Source of the DNA: Amycolatopsis granulosa
GTDB taxonomy: Bacteria > Actinomycetota > Actinomycetes > Mycobacteriales > Pseudonocardiaceae
Direction of reading: 5' to 3'
Length of the DNA stretch: 64,000 nucleotides
Assembly (NCBI RefSeq): GCF_011758745.1
Contig: NZ_JAANOV010000001.1
Location: forward strand, 2,418,001-2,482,000
The position numbers and the translations under genes were made by a program. The notes below the pieces were generated by a model. The model was not told the origin of the DNA, did no database searches, and was given only the letters and a program-made list of their open reading frames with translations. Position 1 is the stretch's first letter. Every line of letters begins with the position of its first letter. This document shows, piece by piece, positions 51,166 to 59,138 of this stretch.

Positions 51166-52597
51166 CCCGTGGGCAGCGCTGAGCGCGCTGTGCATCGGGT
51201 TCTTCATGATCCTGCTCGACACCACGATCGTCTCCATCGCGATCCCGTCGATGGTGCGCGGGCTGCACACCGACCTCAACGCGGTCGTCTGGGTGATGAG
51301 CGTCTACCTGCTCACCTACGCGGTCCCGATGCTGTTCACCAGCAGGCTCGGCGACCGCTTCGGCCCGAAGCGGCTGTTCGTCGCCGGCCTGGCGGTGTTC
51401 ACGCTCGCGTCGCTGTGGTGCGGCCTGTCCGGCTCCGCCGGCATGCTCATCACGGCCCGCGCCGTGCAGGGCCTGGGCGCCGCCCTGATGACGCCCCAGA
51501 CACTGGCGTTCATCACCCACCTGTTCCCGCCGGCCAAGCGCGGCCCGGCGATGGGCCTGTGGGGCGGGGTGGCCGGGCTGGCGACCATCACCGGACCGCT
51601 GCTCGGCGGTGTCCTGGTGGACCACCTGGGCTGGGAGTGGATCTTCTTCGTCAACGTGCCGGTCGGCGCGGTCGGCCTGGTCCTGGCGATGGTGCTGGTG
51701 CCCGACTGGCAGCCGCGCAACGCGCACTCGTTCGACGTCCCGGGCATCCTGCTGTCGGTCGCCGGGCTGTCGCTGCTGGTCTTCGGCCTGCAGAACGGGC
51801 AGCACTACGACTGGGGCACGGTCGCCGGCCCGATCACCGTGTTCGAGGTGATCGCCGCCGGCGCGCTGCTGCTGGTCGCGTTCGTGGTGTGGCAGCACTA
51901 CAACCGCCGCGAACCGCTGCTGCCGCTGCGGGTGTTCGGCAACCGCAACTTCTCGGCCGGGACCCTCACCGCGGTCACCATCGGCTTCACGATGACCGCG
52001 ATGTTCCTGCCGCTGGTCATCTACATCCAGGACGTCCTGCTGCTCTCCCCCACCGAGGCCGGGCTGATCACGGCCCCGATGTCGCTGCTGTCCGGCGTGA
52101 TGGCACCGTTCATCGGGCGGTTGTCGGACCGGGTCAACCCGAAGTACCTGGTGATCTTCGGGATCGTCGCGCTCGCCGCCGGGATGGCGCTGATCGCCCT
52201 GATGGCGCGCGAGACGAGCACCTGGTGGGTCACCTTCCCCGGCCTGCTGCTGTGCGGGATGGGCACCGGATCGGTGTTCGCGCCGATGAGCAACGCGACG
52301 ATGAGCTCGGTCGAGCCGCGGCTGGCCGGCACGGCGTCGGGCATCTTCAACACCGCCCGCCAGGTCGGTGGCGTGTTCGGCAGTGCGGCGACCGGCGTGC
52401 TGTTGCAGGCGCGGATCAGCGCGGGCATGGCGAGCAGCCACGGCAACGCACCGGTCGCGCTGACGACCGCGGCCCGCGAAACCCTGATCCTGCCGATCGG
52501 GGTGCTCCTGCTCGGGATCTTGGCGGCGGCCGCGATGCACCGGCCGGTGCCGCGGCGGGCGCCCGCCCAGCCGGACCCGGCGGGGGCCCGCGCGTAA
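51149..52597 (+). CDS. DHA2-family MFS exporter (EmrB/QacA type)
   Basis: A 482-residue drug:proton antiporter with 14 hydrophobic helices. FFMILLDTTIVSIAIPSMV (D1 motif), TSRLGDRFGPKRLFVAGL (motif A), ARAVQGLGAALMTPQTLAFI (motif B), GLWGGVAGLATITGPLLGGV (motif C). Likely exports a hydrophobic toxic compound sensed by the overlapping PadR. ATG 51149 lies inside the PadR gene. Confidence 0.92.
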   Translation: MTERANPWAALSALCIGFFMILLDTTIVSIAIPSMVRGLHTDLNAVVWVMSVYLLTYAVPMLFTSRLGDRFGPKRLFVAGLAVFTLASLWCGLSGSAGMLITARAVQGLGAALMTPQTLAFITHLFPPAKRGPAMGLWGGVAGLATITGPLLGGVLVDHLGWEWIFFVNVPVGAVGLVLAMVLVPDWQPRNAHSFDVPGILLSVAGLSLLVFGLQNGQHYDWGTVAGPITVFEVIAAGALLLVAFVVWQHYNRREPLLPLRVFGNRNFSAGTLTAVTIGFTMTAMFLPLVIYIQDVLLLSPTEAGLITAPMSLLSGVMAPFIGRLSDRVNPKYLVIFGIVALAAGMALIALMARETSTWWVTFPGLLLCGMGTGSVFAPMSNATMSSVEPRLAGTASGIFNTARQVGGVFGSAATGVLLQARISAGMASSHGNAPVALTTAARETLILPIGVLLLGILAAAAMHRPVPRRAPAQPDPAGARA

Positions 52598-52602
52598 GGC
52601 GT

Positions 52603-52608
52603 TACCCT
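52603..52608 (+). promoter_or_regulatory. Leaderless -10 for maf
   Basis: TACCCT, seven bases, then GTG 52616. Confidence 0.5.
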
Positions 52609-52615
52609 CGCGCTC

Positions 52616-53242
52616 GTGCGATTCGTTCTGGCTTCCCAGTCCCCCGCCCGGCTGGCGGTGCTGCGCGCCGCCGGCATCGAGCCGAGTGTCGTGGTCTCCG
52701 GCGTCGACGAGGACGCGGTGGCCGCGGCGCTGACCGACCCGTCCCGCGAGGAGCTCGTCACCGCGCTGGCGCTGGCGAAGGCCGGGGCCGTGCTGGCCGA
52801 GGTCGCCCGCACACACGCGAACGCGGTGGTCGTGGGCTGCGACTCGATGCTGTCGTTCCAGGGGGAGATGCTCGGCAAGCCGGGCGACGCCGGTACCGCG
52901 CGGAAGCGGTGGGCGCAGATGGCCGGTGGCTCCGGCGACCTGCTGACCGGGCACGCGGTGCTGCTGGTCGAGGACGGGCGGAAGGTCCGGCAGGCGACCG
53001 GCACGCAGTCGACGCGGGTGCGGTTCGCCAGCCCGTCGCCGGCCGAGATCGACGCCTACGTCGCGACCGGCGAGCCGCTGCAGGTCGCCGGCGCGTTCAC
53101 CCTCGACGGGCTGGGCGGCTGGTTCGTCGAGGGCATCGAGGGCGACCCGTCCAGCGTGATCGGCATCAGCCTGCCGCTGACCCGGCGGCTGCTGGCGGAG
53201 GTCGGGGTGAGCGTCACCGACCTCTGGTCTCCCACATCGTGA
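52616..53242 (+). CDS. maf: Maf-type nucleoside triphosphate pyrophosphatase
   Basis: A 208-residue Maf/HAM1-like enzyme that hydrolyses non-canonical or excess NTPs. FVLASQSPARLAVLRAAGIE is the entry motif, VVGCDSMLSFQGEMLGKP holds the catalytic Asp, and GLGGWFVEGIEGDPSSVIG the C-terminal loop. Matches Rv3282 downstream of accE5. GTG 52616 is set by the -10 element. Confidence 0.93.
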   Translation: MRFVLASQSPARLAVLRAAGIEPSVVVSGVDEDAVAAALTDPSREELVTALALAKAGAVLAEVARTHANAVVVGCDSMLSFQGEMLGKPGDAGTARKRWAQMAGGSGDLLTGHAVLLVEDGRKVRQATGTQSTRVRFASPSPAEIDAYVATGEPLQVAGAFTLDGLGGWFVEGIEGDPSSVIGISLPLTRRLLAEVGVSVTDLWSPTS

Positions 53243-53342
53243 GAAGTCGCCCACACGAACGGGTCATGGGGAAGAGTCCGGTGACGGCGCGTGTTGACCA
53301 CACGCGGCACAACCAGTGACTTTCACGCCCCGGAGCGAACCA

Positions 53343-54674
53343 GTGTCCCTGTTACGGTCCTACACCAAACCCAAGGTCTTCGGCCTGATCGTGGTCGTCG
53401 CGCTCGTCGTGGGCGCGCTGCTGGGCGTCCTCGCCAAGCAGACCGGCCAGGACTGGCTCGTCACGACCCTGAAGACGATCGGGACGATCTTCACGAACCT
53501 GCTGCAGGTCACGGTCCTGCCGCTGGTCTTCACGGCCATCGTGCTGGGCATCGTGAGCCTGCGCGGTCTCGGCGGCGCCCGCACCGCGGCCCGGCTGGGC
53601 GGCAAGACCGTGCTGTGGTTCGCCACGACCTCGCTAATCGCGGTGCTCATCGGCATCGCCGTCGGCAAGATCGTCAACCCGGGCAGCGGGGTCTCGCTGA
53701 AGCCCAAGCCGGAGACGGTGCAGAAACTCGCCTCCCGCGACCACGGCTCGTGGCTGGACCTGATCAAGAACCTGGTGCCGAGCAACCTGTTCGAAGCCTT
53801 CGCCGACGGCGAGATCCTGCAGGTCGTGCTCGTGTCGCTGGCGGTCGGCCTGGCCGTCTACACGCTGGGCGACCGCGCCGAACCGTTCGTGAACCTCAAC
53901 CGCGCGGTGTTCGACATCGTGCAGAAGGTGCTGAGCTGGATCATCCGGCTCGCGCCGCTGGGTGTGCTCGGCCTGATCGGCAACGCGTTCGCCACCTACG
54001 GCGACCAGTTCGTCCGGCCGCTGCTGTCGCTGATCATCGCCGTCTACGTGGGCACCCTGCTCGTGCTGTTCGTCGTCTACCCGCTGCTGCTGCGGTTCGT
54101 CGGCAAGGTGAGCCCGGCGCTGTTCTTCCGCAAGGCGTGGACGGCGCTGCAGTTCGCGTTCGTGTCCCGCTCCTCCGGTGCGACACTGCCGCTGAGCCGC
54201 CAGACCGCGGTCAACCTGGGCGTGGATCCGGGCTACGCGAGCTTCGCGGTGCCGCTCGGCACGACGACCAAGATGGACGGGTGCGCCGCGGTGTACCCAG
54301 CGGTGGCCACGATCTTCATCGCGAACCTGTTCGGCATCCCGCTGTCCTTCGGCGACTACGTGCTGATCGTCGTGGTCGCGGTCTTCGGCGCGATCGCCAC
54401 GGCCGGGGTGACCGGCTGGTTCACCATGCTCACGCTGACGCTGAGCACGCTGAACCTGCCGCCAGAGGTGATCGCCACCGGCATCGCCGTGATCTACGGC
54501 ATCGACCCGATCCTGGACATGATGCGCACCGCCACCAACGTGGCCGGCCAGATCGCCATCCCGACCTGGATCGCCCGCACCGAGGGGCTGCTCGACGACG
54601 AGGTGCTGCACTCCGACACCACGGCGCCGCTGCTCGGCGCTCCCGCCACCGAGCCCTCGCCCGCCCGGGCCTGA
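53343..54674 (+). CDS. Dicarboxylate/amino acid:cation symporter
   Basis: A 443-residue SDF-family transporter (GltP/DctA). Eight helices and two hairpins are suggested; AFVSRSSGATLPLSRQTA is the serine-rich re-entrant loop, PLGTTTKMDGCAAVYPAVAT the NMDGT-like motif in helix 7, and GIDPILDMMRTATNVAGQ the substrate-binding helix 8. Imports glutamate, aspartate or C4-dicarboxylates. GTG 53343 has GGAG seven bases upstream; GTG 53316 lacks a site. Confidence 0.92.
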   Translation: MSLLRSYTKPKVFGLIVVVALVVGALLGVLAKQTGQDWLVTTLKTIGTIFTNLLQVTVLPLVFTAIVLGIVSLRGLGGARTAARLGGKTVLWFATTSLIAVLIGIAVGKIVNPGSGVSLKPKPETVQKLASRDHGSWLDLIKNLVPSNLFEAFADGEILQVVLVSLAVGLAVYTLGDRAEPFVNLNRAVFDIVQKVLSWIIRLAPLGVLGLIGNAFATYGDQFVRPLLSLIIAVYVGTLLVLFVVYPLLLRFVGKVSPALFFRKAWTALQFAFVSRSSGATLPLSRQTAVNLGVDPGYASFAVPLGTTTKMDGCAAVYPAVATIFIANLFGIPLSFGDYVLIVVVAVFGAIATAGVTGWFTMLTLTLSTLNLPPEVIATGIAVIYGIDPILDMMRTATNVAGQIAIPTWIARTEGLLDDEVLHSDTTAPLLGAPATEPSPARA

Positions 54675-54684
54675 CGCGCACCCG

Positions 54685-54714
54685 GCGGGCGTGCTGAGTC
54701 AGGAACACGCCCGC
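54685..54714. terminator. Bidirectional hairpin between symporter and secreted-protein genes
   Basis: GCGGGCGTG (54685-54693) pairs perfectly with CACGCCCGC (54706-54714) around a 12-base loop, overlapping the end of the minus-strand gene. Confidence 0.55.
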
Positions 54715-55355
54715 AGATCACCCGGCGCGAGCTGCACCTCGGGCCAGCCAGGCACCTGGCTGACCGAGGTGTAGCGCCGGGTGCACCCCAGTGCGCTGCC
54801 GTCCAGCGCGAACACCCGCGCCAGCACCGGCGCGGTCTGCACGACCACGACCTCCGGCGCGTCGTCGCCGCTGACGTCCGTCAGCCGCACCACACCGGCG
54901 CTCGAGTAGTACGGCTTGCCCACCGGCCGCCAGGTGCCGCCGCGCTCGACCACCAGCTCGGCGATCGTCGCGCTCTCCTGCCGCGCCTGCACCAGGCACG
55001 CGGACACCGCGGCCGTGGCGCAGGTCAGCGAGTTCGCGTCCAGCCGCCCGCCAAGCTCGCTGACCGCCACCTCGAGCACGCTCGCGCCCGCCTGGAACCG
55101 CACGTTGCCGCCGCCGGGGCCGGCCAGCAGCTCCACCTGCTCACCGTGCACGCTCGTCTGCGACACCACCTGGCACGGCCCGTCGCCGCAATCCGCGCCC
55201 GCGATCACCGCGCTGCTCCCGGCAGCCGCGGCGGGCGGCGCAGCGCCGCTACCGTCCGCCCGCAGCAATCGCACGGTCACCAGGGCGGACAAGGCCACCA
55301 CCGCGGTCAGGACCGCGGTCACGACGACCGAACGAGGCGCGCTCCCCCTGCCCAC
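54699..55355 (-). CDS. Membrane-anchored or secreted protein of unknown function
   Basis: A 218-residue protein with an N-terminal hydrophobic segment ([19 protein letters not shown]), Ala-rich linker, and an extracellular domain with several Cys ([31 protein letters not shown]) that could form disulfides. [18 protein letters not shown] resembles an FG-GAP/integrin-like calcium loop. No named family recognised. GTG 55355. It stands between the symporter and accA3. Confidence 0.7.
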   Translation of the reverse strand: MGRGSAPRSVVVTAVLTAVVALSALVTVRLLRADGSGAAPPAAAAGSSAVIAGADCGDGPCQVVSQTSVHGEQVELLAGPGGGNVRFQAGASVLEVAVSELGGRLDANSLTCATAAVSACLVQARQESATIAELVVERGGTWRPVGKPYYSSAGVVRLTDVSGDDAPEVVVVQTAPVLARVFALDGSALGCTRRYTSVSQVPGWPEVQLAPGDLRACS

Positions 55356-55501
55356 GTGCCCACCCCTTTCCCTTTCAGGGTAAGCGTGAGCCGGGTCTCA
55401 CCGCAGCTGGACTACGCCGCCGTAAACTCCGGGAAAGGCCCGCGGAAGCGCCGCGCGACGCTCCGGGGGGATTGCGTGAAGGACCAGATGGAGGTATAGG
55501 C

Positions 55502-57304
55502 GTGCCCGAGCAGGCCAGCGCGACCCAGGGCGGACCGGTGACGAAGATCCTCGTCGCCAACCGGGGCGAGATCGCGGTCCGCGTCATCAGAGCGGCCAGG
55601 GACGCCGGGCTCGCGAGTGTCGCGGTCTACGCCGATCCCGACCGGGACGCGCCGCACGTCCAGCTCGCCGACGAGGCGTTCGCCCTCGGCGGCACCACAG
55701 CCGCCGAGAGCTACCTGGTCATCGACAAGCTCATCGACGTCGCGAAGCGTTCCGGCGCCGACTCCGTCCACCCCGGCTACGGCTTCCTCTCCGAGAACGC
55801 CGACTTCGCGCAGGCGGTCATCGACGCGGGCCTGACCTGGATCGGGCCGAGCCCGCAGGCCATCCGCGACCTCGGTGACAAGGTCACGGCGCGGCACATC
55901 GCGCTCAAGGCCGGTGCCCCTCTGGTCCCGGGCACCAAGGACCCCGTGGCGAACGCGGACGAGATCGTCGCCTTCGCCGAGGAGCACGGCCTGCCGGTCG
56001 CCATCAAGGCCGCCTTCGGCGGTGGCGGCCGCGGCCTGAAGGTCGCGCGCACCAAGGAGGAGATCCCGGAGCTGTTCGAGTCGGCCACCCGCGAGGCGGT
56101 CGCCGCGTTCGGCCGGGGCGAGTGCTTCGTCGAGCGCTACCTGGACAAGCCGCGGCACGTCGAGGCCCAGGTGCTGGCCGACCTGCACGGCAACGTGGTG
56201 GTCGTCGGCACCCGTGACTGCTCGCTCCAGCGCCGTCACCAGAAACTCGTCGAGGAGGCGCCCGCGCCGTTCCTGAACGACGAGCAGCGCCGCACCATCC
56301 ACGAGTCGGCCAAGGCGATCTGCCGCGAGGCGGGCTACTCCGGCGCCGGCACCGTCGAATACCTGGTCGGCGTGGACGGCACCATCTCGTTCCTGGAGGT
56401 CAACACCCGCCTGCAGGTCGAGCACCCGGTGTCGGAGGAGACCGCGGGGGTCGACCTGGTGCGCGAGATGTTCCGCATCGCGCAGGGCGAGAAGCTGCGC
56501 TTCACCGAGGACCCGACCCCGCGCGGCCACTCGATCGAGTTCCGCATCAACGGCGAGGACGCCGGCCGCAACTTCCTGCCGGCGCCGGGCACCGTCACCA
56601 AGCTGGTCTTCCCCGAGGGCCCGGGCGTGCGGGTCGACTCCGGCGTGGTCACCGGCAGCGTCATCGGCGGCCAGTTCGACTCGATGCTCGCCAAGGTCAT
56701 CGTCACCGGCACCGACCGGCAGAACGCGCTGGAGCGCAGCCGCCGCGCGCTGGACGAGATGGTCGTCGAGGGCATGGCGACGGTTCTGCCGTTCCACCGC
56801 GTCATCGTGCGCGACCCGGCGTTCGTCGGCGACGAGGACGGGTTCTCCGTGCACACCCGGTGGATCGAAACCGAGTTCGACAACCAGATCGAGCCGTTCA
56901 CCGCGGCTGCCGAGGCCGAGGACGAGGACGAGCCGCGGCAGACGGTGGTGGTCGAGGTCGGCGGCCGCCGTCTGGAGGTCTCGCTGCCGGGCGACCTCGC
57001 GCTCAGCGGTGGCGGTGGCGGCAAGGGCAACGGTGGAGCCAAGGGCAAGCCGCGCAAGCGGGGCGGCGGCACCAAGTCGGCGGTCAGCGGCGACGCCGTG
57101 ACAGCACCCATGCAGGGCACCATCGTCAAGATCGCGGTCGAGGACGGCCAGCAGGTCGAGGCGGGCGAACTGCTCGTCGTACTCGAGGCGATGAAGATGG
57201 AAAACCCGGTCACCGCACACAAGTCGGGCACCGTGACCGGACTTTCCGTCGAGGTGGGCACGGCCGTGACACAAGGCGCTTCCCTGCTCGAAATCAAGGA
57301 CTAA
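55502..57304 (+). CDS. accA3: Acyl-CoA carboxylase alpha subunit (biotin carboxylase plus BCCP)
   Basis: A 600-residue protein. Biotin carboxylase part: [32 protein letters not shown] (ATP Gly loop), [37 protein letters not shown]-terminal biotin carrier: [17 protein letters not shown] with the Lys biotinylated by BirA. Charged Gly/Lys linker between. It carboxylates biotin for AccD partners, giving malonyl- and methylmalonyl-CoA. GTG 55502 follows GGAGG by seven bases. Matches AccA3 (Rv3285). Confidence 0.95.
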   Translation: MPEQASATQGGPVTKILVANRGEIAVRVIRAARDAGLASVAVYADPDRDAPHVQLADEAFALGGTTAAESYLVIDKLIDVAKRSGADSVHPGYGFLSENADFAQAVIDAGLTWIGPSPQAIRDLGDKVTARHIALKAGAPLVPGTKDPVANADEIVAFAEEHGLPVAIKAAFGGGGRGLKVARTKEEIPELFESATREAVAAFGRGECFVERYLDKPRHVEAQVLADLHGNVVVVGTRDCSLQRRHQKLVEEAPAPFLNDEQRRTIHESAKAICREAGYSGAGTVEYLVGVDGTISFLEVNTRLQVEHPVSEETAGVDLVREMFRIAQGEKLRFTEDPTPRGHSIEFRINGEDAGRNFLPAPGTVTKLVFPEGPGVRVDSGVVTGSVIGGQFDSMLAKVIVTGTDRQNALERSRRALDEMVVEGMATVLPFHRVIVRDPAFVGDEDGFSVHTRWIETEFDNQIEPFTAAAEAEDEDEPRQTVVVEVGGRRLEVSLPGDLALSGGGGGKGNGGAKGKPRKRGGGTKSAVSGDAVTAPMQGTIVKIAVEDGQQVEAGELLVVLEAMKMENPVTAHKSGTVTGLSVEVGTAVTQGASLLEIKD

Positions 57305-57307
57305 CCT
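57302..57307 (+). promoter_or_regulatory. Leaderless -10 for the DUF1707 pair
   Basis: TAACCT, six bases, then GTG 57314. The element overlaps the accA3 stop codon. Confidence 0.5.
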
Positions 57308-57313
57308 GACGGT

Positions 57314-57802
57314 GTGACCGAGGTTCCCTCCCCCGATCTGCGCATCGGCGACCACGACCGGGAGTCCGCGCTGAAGGTGCTCGGCGAGCACCTGAGCGCC
57401 GGGCGTCTGGACCTCGACGAGTACGGCGACCGTTCGGCGAAGGTCACCGCCGCCCGCACGCGGCGGGACCTCGCCGGGCTGTTCGCCGACCTGCCCGAAC
57501 CGCACCCGGTGTTCGAAACCCCGGTGCAGCCGGTGGCGGCTCCCGTCGTGAAGAAGCCGGACCAGCCGGTGCAGTGGTCCGACCGGCCGCTGCCGCAGCG
57601 GGTGGCGGCCGCCGCCGTGCCCTTCCTGTGGGTGGCGGCGGTCGTGTTGTTCTTCGCCGTCGGCGGCTGGTGGTGGTTTGCCCTGCCGTTCGTGTTCACC
57701 GCCGCCGGCAGCGCGTTCTGGGGCAAGGACTGGGAACGGGACCGGCAGGCCGCCTACGACCGGCGCAGCTACCGCCGGGACCGGTGGGACCGGCGCCCAT
57801 GA
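57314..57802 (+). CDS. DUF1707 (SHOCT-like) membrane protein
   Basis: A 162-residue protein. DUF1707 at residues 8-60: DLRIGDHDRESALKVLGEHL, SAGRLDLDEYGDRSAKVTAA, FADLPEPHP. Two hydrophobic segments follow (AAAVPFLWVAAVVLFFAVGG; WFALPFVFTAAGSAFW), then an Arg-rich tail DRRSYRRDRWDRRP. Function unknown; DUF1707 modules are thought to bind or recruit partners at the membrane. Overlaps the next, related gene (ATGA). Confidence 0.87.
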   Translation: MTEVPSPDLRIGDHDRESALKVLGEHLSAGRLDLDEYGDRSAKVTAARTRRDLAGLFADLPEPHPVFETPVQPVAAPVVKKPDQPVQWSDRPLPQRVAAAAVPFLWVAAVVLFFAVGGWWWFALPFVFTAAGSAFWGKDWERDRQAAYDRRSYRRDRWDRRP

Positions 57803-58161
57803 CCGACCGGCCGGATCTGCGGCTCTCCGATGCCGAACGCACGGAGGCCATGGACGCCCTGTCCGAGCACGTCCGCACCGGCCGCCTGGACATCGACGAG
57901 TTCGGCATCCGGTCGGCGAAGGTGGCGGCTGCCCGGACCCGGGGGGACCTGGCGCCGCTGTTCACCGACCTGCCCGCGCCGCGGCCACGCGTGCTCGACG
58001 TCGAGCCGGCCCCGGCTCGTCCGCCCGCGCGGAAGCTCGGGATGGGTCTTCTTCCGCTGCTGATCGTCGCGGCCGTGGCGTTGTTCGTGCTGACGCGCGG
58101 GATGTGGCTGGTGTTCCTGGTCCCGGTGGTCGCCGGAGCGGCCCTGACCTGGCGCCGCTGA
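57799..58161 (+). CDS. DUF1707 membrane protein, second copy
   Basis: A 120-residue paralogue of the previous protein: DLRLSDAERTEAMDALSEHV, TGRLDIDEFGIRSAKVAAA, FTDLPAPRP, then a hydrophobic hairpin (LPLLIVAAVALFVL; MWLVFLVPVVAGAAL) and WRR. ATG 57799 overlaps the previous stop. Tandem origin by duplication; probably a hetero-oligomer. Confidence 0.87.
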   Translation: MTDRPDLRLSDAERTEAMDALSEHVRTGRLDIDEFGIRSAKVAAARTRGDLAPLFTDLPAPRPRVLDVEPAPARPPARKLGMGLLPLLIVAAVALFVLTRGMWLVFLVPVVAGAALTWRR

Positions 58162-58169
58162 CCCCCACC

Positions 58170-58232
58170 GCCAACACACCGCCACAACCGGCCAACACAC
58201 CGCCACGAGCAGCCAACACGGCGCCGGGCGCC
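58170..58232 (+). repeat. Three 21-bp tandem repeats after DUF1707
   Basis: Units begin at 58170, 58191 and 58212, each starting GCCAACAC; the first two share GCCAACACACCGCCAC exactly and the third diverges into the terminator hairpin. Non-coding. Confidence 0.65.
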
Positions 58233-58237
58233 GTGTT
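58215..58237 (+). terminator. Perfect 10-bp hairpin
   Basis: AACACGGCGC (58215-58224) and GCGCCGTGTT (58228-58237) with a three-base loop. It lies about 55 bases after the DUF1707 stop and likely ends that transcript; T content after it is low. Confidence 0.6.
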
Positions 58238-58442
58238 CGCCGCTCCTGGCGGCGGGTTGGCTCCCGCGGGACAAGGCCGGCGCGCGCGGGGAGCCCCGGC
58301 CGGGACCTCGGGTCGCTGATACGCCGCCAATAGGCGGGTGTGGCCCAGTCCTCTTGTGCCGGGCGACACAAATCCTCGCGCACCTCGGTGACCTTGTGGT
58401 GATCTGGTTTCAGATTCCGATTCAGCGCTGAACGGGGGGACC

Positions 58443-59081
58443 GTGGGCGAGTCCAGCGTCTTTCTGACCCGCATCCTCGACATGCTGCTAGATGGCGGCG
58501 ACCAGGTCGCCTTTGCCCATCGTAGCCGGTCGACAACGTATCGGGAGACCTTCGACACATTACGGCGGCTGCATGCGACCCTGAAATCGGAAGGGATCGC
58601 GCCCGGTCAGCTCGTCGCCATTACCGGAGAAAATGCGCCGGAAACAATTCTTCTCCAGTTCGCTTCCCAGTTGCTCGGCGCTCGGGTGGTGCATGTGGAC
58701 GGTGCGCGCACCGATCTGGTGGAGCTGCTCGAAGTGGACCACGTGCTGACGACGGATCCGCAAGGCCCGTTGGTGACCTCGCGCGTCGCCCGGGGCCCGC
58801 GCCGGGGCGAGGACGTCCCGTTGCCGCGCACGATCGAGACGATGTTCTCCGGGGACGGCACGAACCTGGTCTGCTACCGCGACGTCTACGAGGAGATGGC
58901 CCGCACGACGCAGCCCCACCTCGGTGACCCCCAGCGGGTGCTGCTGATCGCGCCCCTGTCCCACCCGATCGGCAACCGCCTGACGTGCAAGGCGCTGCTG
59001 GCCGGTGACACGGTGGTGCTGCACGAACGCACAGCGGGCACCGGCACCTTCGCGACGGCCAACCTCGCCGGCGAAGCCTGA
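58443..59081 (+). CDS. Truncated ANL-family (AMP-binding) protein
   Basis: A 212-residue protein matching only the N-terminal half of adenylating enzymes: AFAHRSRSTTYRETFDTL, LVAITGENAPETILLQFASQ, LLIAPLSHPIGNRLTCKALL. The ATP P-loop region reads FSGDGTNLVCYRD instead of SGTTGxPK, and the AMP-binding and hinge domains are absent, so it should not adenylate. The first 250 bases have lower GC and rarer codons (ATT, AAA, ACA) than neighbours, suggesting a different origin. GTG 58443. It may be a pseudoenzyme or a decayed ligase. Confidence 0.65.
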   Translation: MGESSVFLTRILDMLLDGGDQVAFAHRSRSTTYRETFDTLRRLHATLKSEGIAPGQLVAITGENAPETILLQFASQLLGARVVHVDGARTDLVELLEVDHVLTTDPQGPLVTSRVARGPRRGEDVPLPRTIETMFSGDGTNLVCYRDVYEEMARTTQPHLGDPQRVLLIAPLSHPIGNRLTCKALLAGDTVVLHERTAGTGTFATANLAGEA

Positions 59082-59087
59082 GCGACC

Positions 59088-59117
59088 GGGTGGTGGTGCC
59101 CGCCCGCACCACCACCC
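59088..59117. terminator. 12-bp perfect hairpin between convergent genes
   Basis: GGGTGGTGGTGC (59088-59099) and GCACCACCACCC (59106-59117), six-base loop, directly after the ANL stop and before the glpD end. Confidence 0.65.
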
Positions 59118-59138
59118 GTCAGCACGACAGCCAGCCGG

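Noticed and set aside
58170..58232. CRISPR-like repeats
   Set aside because: Three direct 21-bp units without spacers and no cas genes.
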